Part shown: piece after piece, positions 38,960 through 48,100 of the stretch
How positions within the stretch are numbered: the stretch's first letter is position 1
Layout of the letters: each line of letters starts with the position of its first letter
DNA from: CAIWHR01 sp963823215
GTDB taxonomy: Bacteria; Pseudomonadota; Gammaproteobacteria; Burkholderiales; Casimicrobiaceae
Assembly: GCA_963823215.1 (NCBI GenBank)
Contig: CAWGKT010000012.1
Coordinates: forward strand, 620,001 to 684,000
DNA length: 64,000 nt
Direction: 5' to 3'
The notes under the pieces: model-generated
Told to the model about the DNA's origin: nothing
Seen by the model: the letters and a program-made list of their open reading frames with translations, nothing else
Databases searched by the model: none
Translations under genes and position numbers: made by a program

Positions 38960-40022
38960 GTGAACCTCGAACTCCGCCAGGTCGGCCTGCAGGTCGGCGC
39001 CGATGTCCACATCCATCCGACCACGCTGGCGCTGGAGCCGGGCCGTTTCAACACGTTGCTCGGCGAGACACTCGCCGGCAAGACCACGCTGCTGCGGTTG
39101 ATGGCCGGGCTGGTGCGGCCGACGACCGGCGAGCTCTGGTTCGGCGGTCGCGACGTCACCGGAGTGCCGGTGCAGCGTCGTCACGTCTCGATGGTCTACC
39201 AGCAGTTCATCAATTATCCGAACCTTTCGGTGTTCGAGAACATCGCGTCGCCGCTGAAGGTCACCCGCGCGCCGGCCGGCGAGGTCCGCGAGCGCGTGGG
39301 ACGGATCGCCGAACTGCTGCGCCTGACGCCGCTGCTCGACCGCCGGCCGGGCGAGCTCTCCGGTGGCCAGCAGCAGCGTACCGCACTCGCCCGCGCACTG
39401 GTCAAGGATGCCGAACTGGTGCTGCTCGACGAGCCGCTGGCCAACCTCGACTACAAGCTGCGCGAGGCGCTGCGCGACGAGTTGCCGCGCCTGTTCGCCG
39501 ACCGCGGCTGCACCGTCGTCTACGCGACGACCGATCCGGCCGAGGCGCTGCTGCTCGGCGGCCACGTCGCGACGCTGGACCAGGGCCGCGTGACGCAGTA
39601 CGGCCCGGGCGCCGAGGTCTACCGGTTGCCGGCCGACCTGGTCACCGCGCGGGTGTTCTCCGACCCCCCGATCAACGTCGCCGTGGCCTGGAAGGAGGGG
39701 GCCGAGGTCAAGCTCGTTGACGGCGTGCGCTGGCCGGCGCCGCCAGCGCTGCGCGCACTGCCCGACAGCGAGATCACCGTCGCGTTGCGCCCCCACCATG
39801 TGCGCCCGGCCGGACACTGCCGGCGTTGCGGTGTCCGGGCGCGTGCTGCTCTGCGAGATCAGCGGGTCCGAAAGCGTCGTGCACTTCACGCTCGCCGGCA
39901 CCACCTGGGTCTCGCAGGCGCACGGCGTGCGGAACCATCCGATCAGCGAGCAGGCGCACTTCGCGCTCGATGTCGAGCGCTGCCTGTACTTCGACGCCGC
40001 CGGCGCTCGCCTGGCGGCCTGA
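38960..40022 (+). pseudogene. glpS: Glycerol ABC transporter ATP-binding protein GlpS, frameshifted near its end
   Basis: ABC ATPase with Walker A GETLAGKTTL, Q-loop YQQFINYPNLSVFEN, signature LSGGQQQRTALARAL and Walker B LVLLDEPLANLDYK, all intact. The reading frame from the GTG at 38960 is lost near 39805-39835, after VALRPHHVRPAG. The family sequence (GVAVSGRVLLCEISGSESVV to AAGARLAA) continues one base shifted to the stop at 40022. The catalytic domain is thus complete and only the regulatory C-terminal lobe is displaced. The joined length, about 353 residues, is normal. GlpS forms the ATPase pair with GlpT. Confidence 0.85.
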
Positions 40023-40034
40023 GGAGCGAGGGGG

Positions 40035-41111
40035 ATGGCGCGGATCCGCCTCGAACAACTGCGCCACAGCTACCGGCCGCAGCCGCGCGCCGAGGTCGAC
40101 GCCGACTGGGCCCTGCGCGACCTCGACCTCGAATGGGCCGACGGCGGCGCGTTCGCGCTGCTCGGCCCCTCCGGCTGCGGCAAGACCACGCTGCTGAGTC
40201 TGGTCTCGGGGCTGCTGAAGCCCACGCATGGCCGCGTGCACTTCGACGACCGCGACGTCACTGCGCTCGAGCCCGGCCAGCGCAACATCGCGCAGGTGTT
40301 CCAGTTCCCGGTGGTCTACGACACGATGACCGTGTTCGACAACCTCGCGTTCCCGCTGCGCAACCGCGGGCTGGGCGAGGCCGAGGTCCGCTCGCGGGTG
40401 AACGAGATCGCCGAGATGCTGGACCTGGGCGCCGCGCTGGGCCAGCGCGCCAGCGGCCTGACGGCCGACGGCAAGCAGAAGATCTCGCTCGGCCGCGGCC
40501 TGGTGCGCAGCGACGTCGCGGCGATCCTGTTCGACGAGCCGCTGACCGTGATCGACCCGCACCTGAAGTGGCGGCTGCGCAGCAAGCTCAAGGAGTTGCA
40601 CCAGCGCGTGCGCCGCACGATGATCTACGTCACGCACGATCAGACCGAGGCGCTGACCTTCGCCGACCAGGTGCTGGTGATGCTCGAAGGCCAGGTCGTG
40701 CAGTCGGGCACGCCGGTCGAGCTGTTCGAGCGGCCGGCGCACACTTTCGTCGGCCACTTCATCGGCTCGCCGGGCATGAATCTGCTGCCCTGCGAGATCG
40801 ACGCCGCCGGTGTGGCGCGCTTCGCCGGCCACGCGGTGGCCACTGCTTCCGGCGATCTTTCCGGCGCGCGCGGCAAGCGGACCGAGATCGGCGTGCGGCC
40901 GGAGTTCGTGCGCCTCGCGGGCGACGGCATCCCGGTGCAGATCGAGCGCGCCGCCGACAGCGGACGCTTCCACATCGTCGATGCGCGCCACGGCGAGCAC
41001 CTGATCAAGCTGCTCGTCGCCGAGGGCCAGCCCGTGCCCGAAGGCCAGGGGCACCTCGCCTTCGACGCTCAACGCACCCGCGTCTACGCTGACGGCTGGG
41101 CCGTGGCCTGA
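40035..41111 (+). CDS. glpT: Glycerol ABC transporter ATP-binding protein GlpT
   Basis: A 358-residue ABC ATPase with a good Walker A (GPSGCGKTTLLSLVSG), Q-loop FQFPVVYDTMTVFDN, Walker B AILFDEPLTVIDPH and H-loop VTHDQTEAL. The signature is degenerate: LTADGKQKISLGRGL replaces LSGGQ, which I believe is also seen in rhizobial GlpT proteins. The C-terminal TOBE-like lobe is intact. It starts 12 bp after glpS, with a GAGGGG ribosome site. Confidence 0.9.
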   Translation: MARIRLEQLRHSYRPQPRAEVDADWALRDLDLEWADGGAFALLGPSGCGKTTLLSLVSGLLKPTHGRVHFDDRDVTALEPGQRNIAQVFQFPVVYDTMTVFDNLAFPLRNRGLGEAEVRSRVNEIAEMLDLGAALGQRASGLTADGKQKISLGRGLVRSDVAAILFDEPLTVIDPHLKWRLRSKLKELHQRVRRTMIYVTHDQTEALTFADQVLVMLEGQVVQSGTPVELFERPAHTFVGHFIGSPGMNLLPCEIDAAGVARFAGHAVATASGDLSGARGKRTEIGVRPEFVRLAGDGIPVQIERAADSGRFHIVDARHGEHLIKLLVAEGQPVPEGQGHLAFDAQRTRVYADGWAVA

Positions 41112-41117
41112 TCGACC

Positions 41118-42781
<1,664 letters not shown>

Positions 42782-42797
42782 CCGGGGAGGGCGTGCG

Positions 42798-43097
42798 ATG
42801 CAGCTGAACGTCGAAGCGGGTCTCGGGTGGATGGCCTGGACGTGGCAGACCGCGGTGTTCTTCGGCGTGATCGCGCTGCTGCTGGTCGTGATGGGCGTGT
42901 GGGAATGGCGGTCGCCCGGCGGCGGGCCGCGCCGCGGCATCCTCGGACTGGTCACGACGCGTGGCGACCGGCTCTTCATCTCGCTGCTCGCGGCCGGCTA
43001 CATCCACCTGCTGTGGCTGGCCTTCTTCGGCGTGCCGCTGTGGGGTGCGAGCGCGCTCGCTCTCGCGGTCGCCGCGCTCGTCTTCCGCCATGCCTGA
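42798..43097 (+). CDS. glpU: Small membrane protein GlpU (DUF2160)
   Basis: A 99-residue protein with three hydrophobic helices (TAVFFGVIALLLVVMGVWEW; FISLLAAGYIHLLWLAFFG; ASALALAVAALVFRHA). A small integral membrane protein of unknown function is a regular member of glpSTPQUV operons. The motif SPGGGPRRGILGL lies between helices 1 and 2. It overlaps the start of the glpD remnant by 8 nt. Confidence 0.85.
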   Translation: MQLNVEAGLGWMAWTWQTAVFFGVIALLLVVMGVWEWRSPGGGPRRGILGLVTTRGDRLFISLLAAGYIHLLWLAFFGVPLWGASALALAVAALVFRHA

Positions 43098-43290
43098 CGG
43101 TGCCGGCGGCAGCACGTTCGACTGCGACGTGCTGGTGGTCGACGGCGGCATCAACGGCGCCGGCATCGCGCGCGACCTGACGAGCCGCGGCCTCGCGTGT
43201 CCACGCTTGACCCGCACCACCGACCCCGCCACAATCCACAATCAGCTTGGCGCGATTGAATTGCCTATCCGTCATGGAGTCTGGCCATGA
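43090..43290 (+). pseudogene. glpD: glpD remnant (glycerol-3-phosphate dehydrogenase N-terminus)
   Basis: The first about 38 codons match GlpD: DVLVVDGGINGAGIARDLTSRGL is its FAD-binding beta-alpha-beta, with the usual GGGINGAG changed to DGGINGAG. After about position 43200 the homology stops abruptly and the frame continues with unrelated residues to 43290. The remaining about 480 codons of GlpD are missing. The break looks like a deletion or recombination junction at the end of the glp block; no transposase or long repeat is visible at it. Confidence 0.8.
43207..43235 (+). promoter_or_regulatory. Sigma70-type promoter candidate
   Basis: TTGACC at 43207 and CACAAT at 43230 have the ideal 17-nt spacing, immediately after the glpD break and 52 bp before the next gene. 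It is likely the native promoter of that gene. Confidence 0.45.
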
Positions 43291-43634
43291 AACAGTTTCT
43301 TGTTACGTATCTTGCACCAGCTTCGGTAATTGACGACTGGAAGAAGACCGAGCCCGAGAAAAGACGGGCGGGCGAAGAGAAGATGCAGGGAGAATGGCGA
43401 AAGTGGATGAGCGATCACGCAACCATGTTCGTTGACAAGGGAGCCGGGGTCGGCGCGACCAAACGCGTCACCTCTCAAGGCATCTCTGACACAAGGAACG
43501 AGATCATGTTGTATGCGATCGTGGAGGCAGAGTCGCACGCAGTGGCGGCAAAGTCATTCGAAGGCCATCCGCATTTGCAGATCCCGCAGTCCTCCATTGA
43601 AGTCATGGAGATTCATCCGTTGTCCGGGATGTAA
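43287..43634 (+). CDS. YCII-like small protein
   Basis: A 115-residue soluble protein with the feel of a dimeric alpha/beta barrel: an initial strand (KQFLVTYLAPASV), a charged helix, GAGVGATKRVTSQGISDTRN, and a late EGHPHLQIPQSSIEVMEIHP. YCII-related proteins keep a His/Asp pair; here HPHL is the best candidate. Homologues of this type are annotated only as hypothetical or YCII-related. It is convergent and overlaps the end of the GTPase gene by 32 nt. Confidence 0.65.
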   Translation: MKQFLVTYLAPASVIDDWKKTEPEKRRAGEEKMQGEWRKWMSDHATMFVDKGAGVGATKRVTSQGISDTRNEIMLYAIVEAESHAVAAKSFEGHPHLQIPQSSIEVMEIHPLSGM

Positions 43635-45135
43635 AGCCACCGGTCGGGGTGGCTGCCTCAGGCAGGTCCACCCCCTGCGGCAAACCGACAAGTGCGCCGG
43701 GATAGAGCCTATCGAGCAGCCCCCGCGCAATTTTCGCCACTGTTTCCCGCAACCGGTCTTCGATGACGCCGCTCTCGCAGTCCGTTGTTCGCAGCGCCCA
43801 GATCGCCGCCAGCGGTTCCTGCTGCGCCGCAACCGCGTTTGATGCGCAGTCGCGCCAAAACAGCGGATATTCACTTTCCTGCCATTCACCGCGACCGCGG
43901 CCGTAGTGTGCCACCGCCAAGTAGCGAACGAGCGCCGATACAACGAGCCGATCGAGGAAGGCGTTGTCCCAGCGCACGATGGCTTCGGTCCTGCCGCGCG
44001 CAACATTGACGCCGCGCGCGACCCCGGCACCGCCGAGCGCGCCTAGCACTGCGCCCGCGATCAGGCCGGCGCCCAGCGTCAATCCCCCGGTCGCCAGATC
44101 GGCGGCGAGGCCACTCAATGCGCCGGCGACGACCCCGCCCATCACCGCGGCCTTGCTCTCGTCCACCGGAGCATCGGTACGGACATCGCTCGCGAGACGC
44201 GCCTGCACCTCGTTGGCGGCGCGGCCTTCGAGTGCATGGATCGCGATCAGCTGATCGGTGCTCGCACGCAGATCGGCGTCGAGTCGTACACTCATTTCGG
44301 CGATGGCCCGGTGCTCGGGGCTCGCGCCACCGGATCGTGCGCGCCCGAGCGACTTGCGGAACTTGGTCATCAGCCGGTCGGCTGGCAACGCCACGTGATC
44401 GCAGGCGGCGCGAGCGATAGGCTTGGCGAGCGCGGCCACGGAATCGACGAACTGTGCCATGCGGCGCGCCTTCCACGCGGCGACGAGGCGAGCGAATGCG
44501 GGTCGCCTCGCTTCGGATAGCGCCCGCGCCACGGCGCCGAACAGCGTGAACTCCTGCACCCAACAGCGGGCGAAGGCGTCAAACGTCAGCAGTTCGCGCA
44601 CGTGCGTCCACTGGGCGAGTGCATGACGCCAACGCGCGTCGTCGGCGAGCTCATCGGTGCGCGCTCGCGGCGGGCCGGTCTGATTGAGCAGCACGATTAC
44701 GGGTTTGCCGACCCATTCCAGCACGGCGAGCTCCGGTGCGAGGTAGCCGGCGTCGCTCGGCTCCTCCGCCGCGTTGACGAGGTACAGCACGACGTCTGCC
44801 TGGTCGCGCACATTGAAAACGGCCTTCTGCGTCAGCCAGAACGGACGGTCGCGAAAGCGATCCCAGACTTGCGACAGGAACCAGCCGACGGGATTGCCCT
44901 GCTGCCGCAGCCGCCGCACGAGGCGCACACTGTCGCCGAAGCCGGGAGTGTCCCAAAGGACCAAGGCATCGCCGTCCTCCGTTGCGAGCAGCGTATAGGA
45001 GACGGCCTCGCTCGTGACATGCGGGGCATCACGGACTTCGCCGACATCGCGCGACAGCAAAGTCCGCGCGAGAGTGGTCTTGCCCGCATTGGTGTGCGAG
45101 ATCAGCGATAGCGCGATCGACGTGCTGTCGGTCAC
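43603..45135 (-). CDS. GTPase with DUF3482 domain
   Basis: The 510-residue product has an N-terminal G domain: P-loop SLISHTNAGKTTLARTLL, G3 WDTPGFGD and G4 LNQTG (a variation on NKxD). The C-terminal DUF3482 part has a glycine/alanine-rich hydrophobic stretch (GGVVAGALSGLAADLATGGL to GALGGAGVARGV, about residues 330-375) that could insert into a membrane. The start GTG at 45135 overlaps the stop of the upstream DUF2868 gene. The two domains of unknown function are recurrent neighbours in betaproteobacteria, suggesting one membrane-linked GTPase system of unknown purpose. Confidence 0.8.
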   Translation of the reverse strand: MTDSTSIALSLISHTNAGKTTLARTLLSRDVGEVRDAPHVTSEAVSYTLLATEDGDALVLWDTPGFGDSVRLVRRLRQQGNPVGWFLSQVWDRFRDRPFWLTQKAVFNVRDQADVVLYLVNAAEEPSDAGYLAPELAVLEWVGKPVIVLLNQTGPPRARTDELADDARWRHALAQWTHVRELLTFDAFARCWVQEFTLFGAVARALSEARRPAFARLVAAWKARRMAQFVDSVAALAKPIARAACDHVALPADRLMTKFRKSLGRARSGGASPEHRAIAEMSVRLDADLRASTDQLIAIHALEGRAANEVQARLASDVRTDAPVDESKAAVMGGVVAGALSGLAADLATGGLTLGAGLIAGAVLGALGGAGVARGVNVARGRTEAIVRWDNAFLDRLVVSALVRYLAVAHYGRGRGEWQESEYPLFWRDCASNAVAAQQEPLAAIWALRTTDCESGVIEDRLRETVAKIARGLLDRLYPGALVGLPQGVDLPEAATPTGGFTSRTTDESP

Positions 45136-46619
45136 GAGCGAGCCGGCGCTGCGGGTTCGATGGTGCCCTGCGCCGCGAGCGCGGCGTCAATGGCCGACTC
45201 CGCCAACGCAAGATCCGGCGCCGTGAGATCCACGAAGACCGGAGCGGCGCGCTGCGCGGCCAGCAACTCACTCCAGATTCCGCGGCGTTGCACGAGGCGC
45301 CGGTCGTCGCGCGGCCAGCGCGCGCGAAACGCGGACTCGTCGATCACGATGAGTAGTGATTGCGCGGGACCGACCTCCTTCGCCACTTGGACGAAAGCGC
45401 CGTGCGCGGCGGGCTCCGGCGTCGCGCTGAGATTGAACAGGACTATGACAGGACTCTGACGATCGTTCGGTGCACGCTTGGCAAACGTGTCCTCGTCGCC
45501 GTAGGCCACCGGCGATTCCACCATCAGCGCAGCGCTGCCGCCGAGGGCCCGGGCGACGATCGTTTCCAGCCCGGCGAGCGCAGCGGGCGGTACGGCATAG
45601 CTGTACGGAATGACGCGTACGCGTACCGAGCCGCCGCGGAAACCGCGCAGCAGCCGCTGGTAATACGCCTCGCCAAGCGGAATTGCAACGCGCTTTGCAC
45701 GATGCCGTTCGATGATGCCCGTTACGAGGCCCAGCACAAGACGCGGGATAACCACGATGGCAACGACGCTCGCGGCGAGCAGGTGCAGCCACGGCGCGGC
45801 GTTCTCGCTTCCGGGAGCGCGGATCGCTTCCAACTGCGCCACGCCCGGCATCGCAACGCCACTAAGTACCGACCCCGGTTCAAGCAGCATGGCCAGCAGC
45901 CGGTGAACGTTGGTCGCATCCAGAAACGTGCTTGCCCACGTCGCGCGGTACTCGAAGGCCAGCCCTCGGACATACAACCCCGCAATCACGCCGAGTGCCA
46001 GCGCGGCGGCGGCGAAGTGCAGGATGCGCGCAGCCCGAATCGTGTACAACGGCGCGGCAAGCCTCAGCCAATCGACGGTCAGGGCGCCAAGGCTTGCGCC
46101 GATGATCTCCCTGGCATCCCCATGCACGCTGCCACTCCAGCCACGGCCCACGCCCGTTCTGCTGGCAAGGCTCATCACCAATCTGCGCAGCGGTCCCGGG
46201 TTGGTGTCCTCTCCATAATGGATGACGAGGCCGCCGACGAGGACCGCATAAACGAGGAGATTCCAAACAAGCAGCGCAAAGACCGGCGGCGCGAGCAGAT
46301 TGATACGATGGTCGCCACCGATCCGATCCACAATCACGCCAAGTACGAACGCGCCGCCGACGATGGTCCACGCGACCCACGGCCGCCAACGCAGGGTGCG
46401 TGCTGCACGCGGCAACGCTTTGGCATGTTCGCTGATCCGCTCCAGGGCAAGGCGGGCGCGGCGGGCGAGGAAGGTCGCGGAATCCGCCTGTTCGCCTACC
46501 ACCTCGGCGGCCGCGCGGCTTGCCCAGGCACGATCGGCCTCCGTCCAGACCACCTTCGCCGGGTCGCGCATCTCGAGCGCACGAACGGCGGAAATCTCAA
46601 GGGCGGCAACTTCGTCCAT
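45132..46619 (-). CDS. DUF2868 membrane protein
   Basis: A 495-residue protein with a helical N-terminus, four or five membrane helices (WVAWTIVGGAFVLGVIVDRI; PPVFALLVWNLLVYAVLVGGLVIHY as a near-double span; the AAAALALGVIAGLYV region; LLAASVVAIVVIPRLVLGLV) and a C-terminal soluble domain of about 190 residues with Rossmann-like strands (SPVIVLFNLSATPEP, QSLLIVIDESAF). GRGWSGSVHG lies between helices. It is translationally coupled to the GTPase gene. The function is unknown; partnership with the GTPase is inferred from overlap. Confidence 0.78.
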   Translation of the reverse strand: MDEVAALEISAVRALEMRDPAKVVWTEADRAWASRAAAEVVGEQADSATFLARRARLALERISEHAKALPRAARTLRWRPWVAWTIVGGAFVLGVIVDRIGGDHRINLLAPPVFALLVWNLLVYAVLVGGLVIHYGEDTNPGPLRRLVMSLASRTGVGRGWSGSVHGDAREIIGASLGALTVDWLRLAAPLYTIRAARILHFAAAALALGVIAGLYVRGLAFEYRATWASTFLDATNVHRLLAMLLEPGSVLSGVAMPGVAQLEAIRAPGSENAAPWLHLLAASVVAIVVIPRLVLGLVTGIIERHRAKRVAIPLGEAYYQRLLRGFRGGSVRVRVIPYSYAVPPAALAGLETIVARALGGSAALMVESPVAYGDEDTFAKRAPNDRQSPVIVLFNLSATPEPAAHGAFVQVAKEVGPAQSLLIVIDESAFRARWPRDDRRLVQRRGIWSELLAAQRAAPVFVDLTAPDLALAESAIDAALAAQGTIEPAAPARS

Positions 46620-46819
46620 CGTGATCGCGAATTCTACGCGTGGTGATGCACTGGTGCGGTGCGAGAGAAGCGTCTGGCAACGTTAGCCCGAATCGCTGTT
46701 TCAAACCGCTCCCTCACATCGGGGTGCGGAATGCGATGCTCGGACCAGCAACAAGGCGTTGAGAGCCTTCAGATGCAGGCATTCAATCCCACGTCTTGCA
46801 CATCGCCCTGCGTCACGGG

Positions 46820-47566
46820 TCAGAGGGATGAGGTGACCACCATTTTGTGAGGCCCGGCAACGCCGGGGAGCAAGCCTGGCAAGAGCGGTTCGCCGCGCGT
46901 GGCCTTATCGAGGAGATCCTGGTGGAACTCGGCCGACCCATAGCCCTTGTGCCGTCCGGCGACTTTGAACAAGAACGGGGTTCCGGTCGCCGTGCTGTGT
47001 TTGCGCATCCATTCGAGCAGAGTCGCGTCCAGTTCACGCCCCGCTGGCACCAGGTAGTACGCGACCCGATCGCGCCACCGCTTCGCCAGGATAATCACTC
47101 CAAGCCGGTCCGGCCGGAACGACTCGGGAAATGGATTCCCATGCAATCGCCATGCACAGAAAAACCCGCGGCAAGGATCTGCCGGGCGGTCTTCGTAGAT
47201 CGTGCAGCCACCGGCCCCGCGGAAATGGCAGGGTACGCCATCGCTCATCTCGTGCCCCCGAATGCTCGCGGTCAGCCAGCCATCGCAGCAGGCCGTGCAG
47301 GCGCCACAGCTCCGTGACGCGTCGGGCACAAATGGGGTGGCGTCGCGTCTTCCGGCCGCTGATCGGACGGTGTCGCCCGATTCTGCCGCGGAAGGTATCC
47401 GCGGCGCGGACGGTGCAGTCGATATCGGGATCACGGCCCCGCAGCAATGCTTGTATCGTTTGCCACTTCCACAGGGGCAGAGGTCGTTGCGGGCGGGATG
47501 CATTTGCGCTGGGTGGCCGACCATCAAATTGGCGATTTCCGGATACGCCGCCGTCGCGCGAACCAT
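46820..47566 (-). CDS. SEC-C motif protein with YkgJ-type cysteine cluster
   Basis: The N-terminal zinc knuckle NDLCPCGSGKRYKHCCG is a textbook SEC-C motif. Residues 85-150 carry a second cysteine group typical of the YkgJ/CxxCxxCC family: CGACTACCDGW, VPCHF, GCTIYEDRP and CRGFFCAW. The two metal-binding modules are fused in a 248-residue chain, so nucleic-acid or protein binding with metal is likely. ATG starts at 47566, 47524 and 47503 are all possible; I give the longest. Some YkgJ-type proteins are suspected demethylases or iron/zinc chelators, but no activity is established. Confidence 0.75.
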   Translation of the reverse strand: MVRATAAYPEIANLMVGHPAQMHPARNDLCPCGSGKRYKHCCGAVIPISTAPSAPRIPSAAESGDTVRSAAGRRDATPFVPDASRSCGACTACCDGWLTASIRGHEMSDGVPCHFRGAGGCTIYEDRPADPCRGFFCAWRLHGNPFPESFRPDRLGVIILAKRWRDRVAYYLVPAGRELDATLLEWMRKHSTATGTPFLFKVAGRHKGYGSAEFHQDLLDKATRGEPLLPGLLPGVAGPHKMVVTSSL

Positions 47567-48100
47567 CCGGCACCCGCGCCAATGGTTGCAGCTTACGAGA
47601 TGGAGTTGAACCGAACAACCTTAGTCGCCGTGTGGCCGGATCTGGCTTGCCTGCTGGCCTGAGATTGACGCCGGGTGGTCCTGTCGGTCCCGCGTAAGTA
47701 TTCCGTCCCTGTTTGCAGCGTCGTCATCAGTAGTCGACGCTCAGCAACAGCCTGCCATCGGCAATTTCGGCAGCTCCCGGATCAATGCCTACGATCTCGA
47801 AGAAATCCTTGGCAACGGCGAATAAATATCTCGGAGTGCTTCACGACGCTGGCGGCCGTCCATTGGAGATCAACGGCCTGTGGACACACAGTTTCCGGCA
47901 ATGGAGGAGGCGCGGGGTCGCCGAGTACGCTTGTTTCATGGCGGGCCGGACGACGAGTCGCATGGCATATTCGGCTCGCTGTGACCGGCGGCGCCGCTTG
48001 GCTTTGGCTTCGTCCTCCCCGTTGGCATTGACGATAAGCACCTGCGCGACGGGCCTGGACATGGCCGGATGGCATGCCAACTGAACTCGCACTGTCACTC
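47567..48100. other. Stretch without a convincing gene
   Basis: This 534-bp interval has only short, poorly coding-like reading frames (the longest plausible is a 99-codon frame at 47785-48084 without a recognised family). Its GC content looks lower and more uneven than its neighbours, and it may be remnant DNA. I see no tRNA, repeat or clear promoter in it. Confidence 0.5.

Noticed and set aside
43190..43290. Insertion sequence at the glpD break
   Set aside because: No transposase, terminal inverted repeat or target duplication is visible; the junction looks like a plain deletion or recombination.
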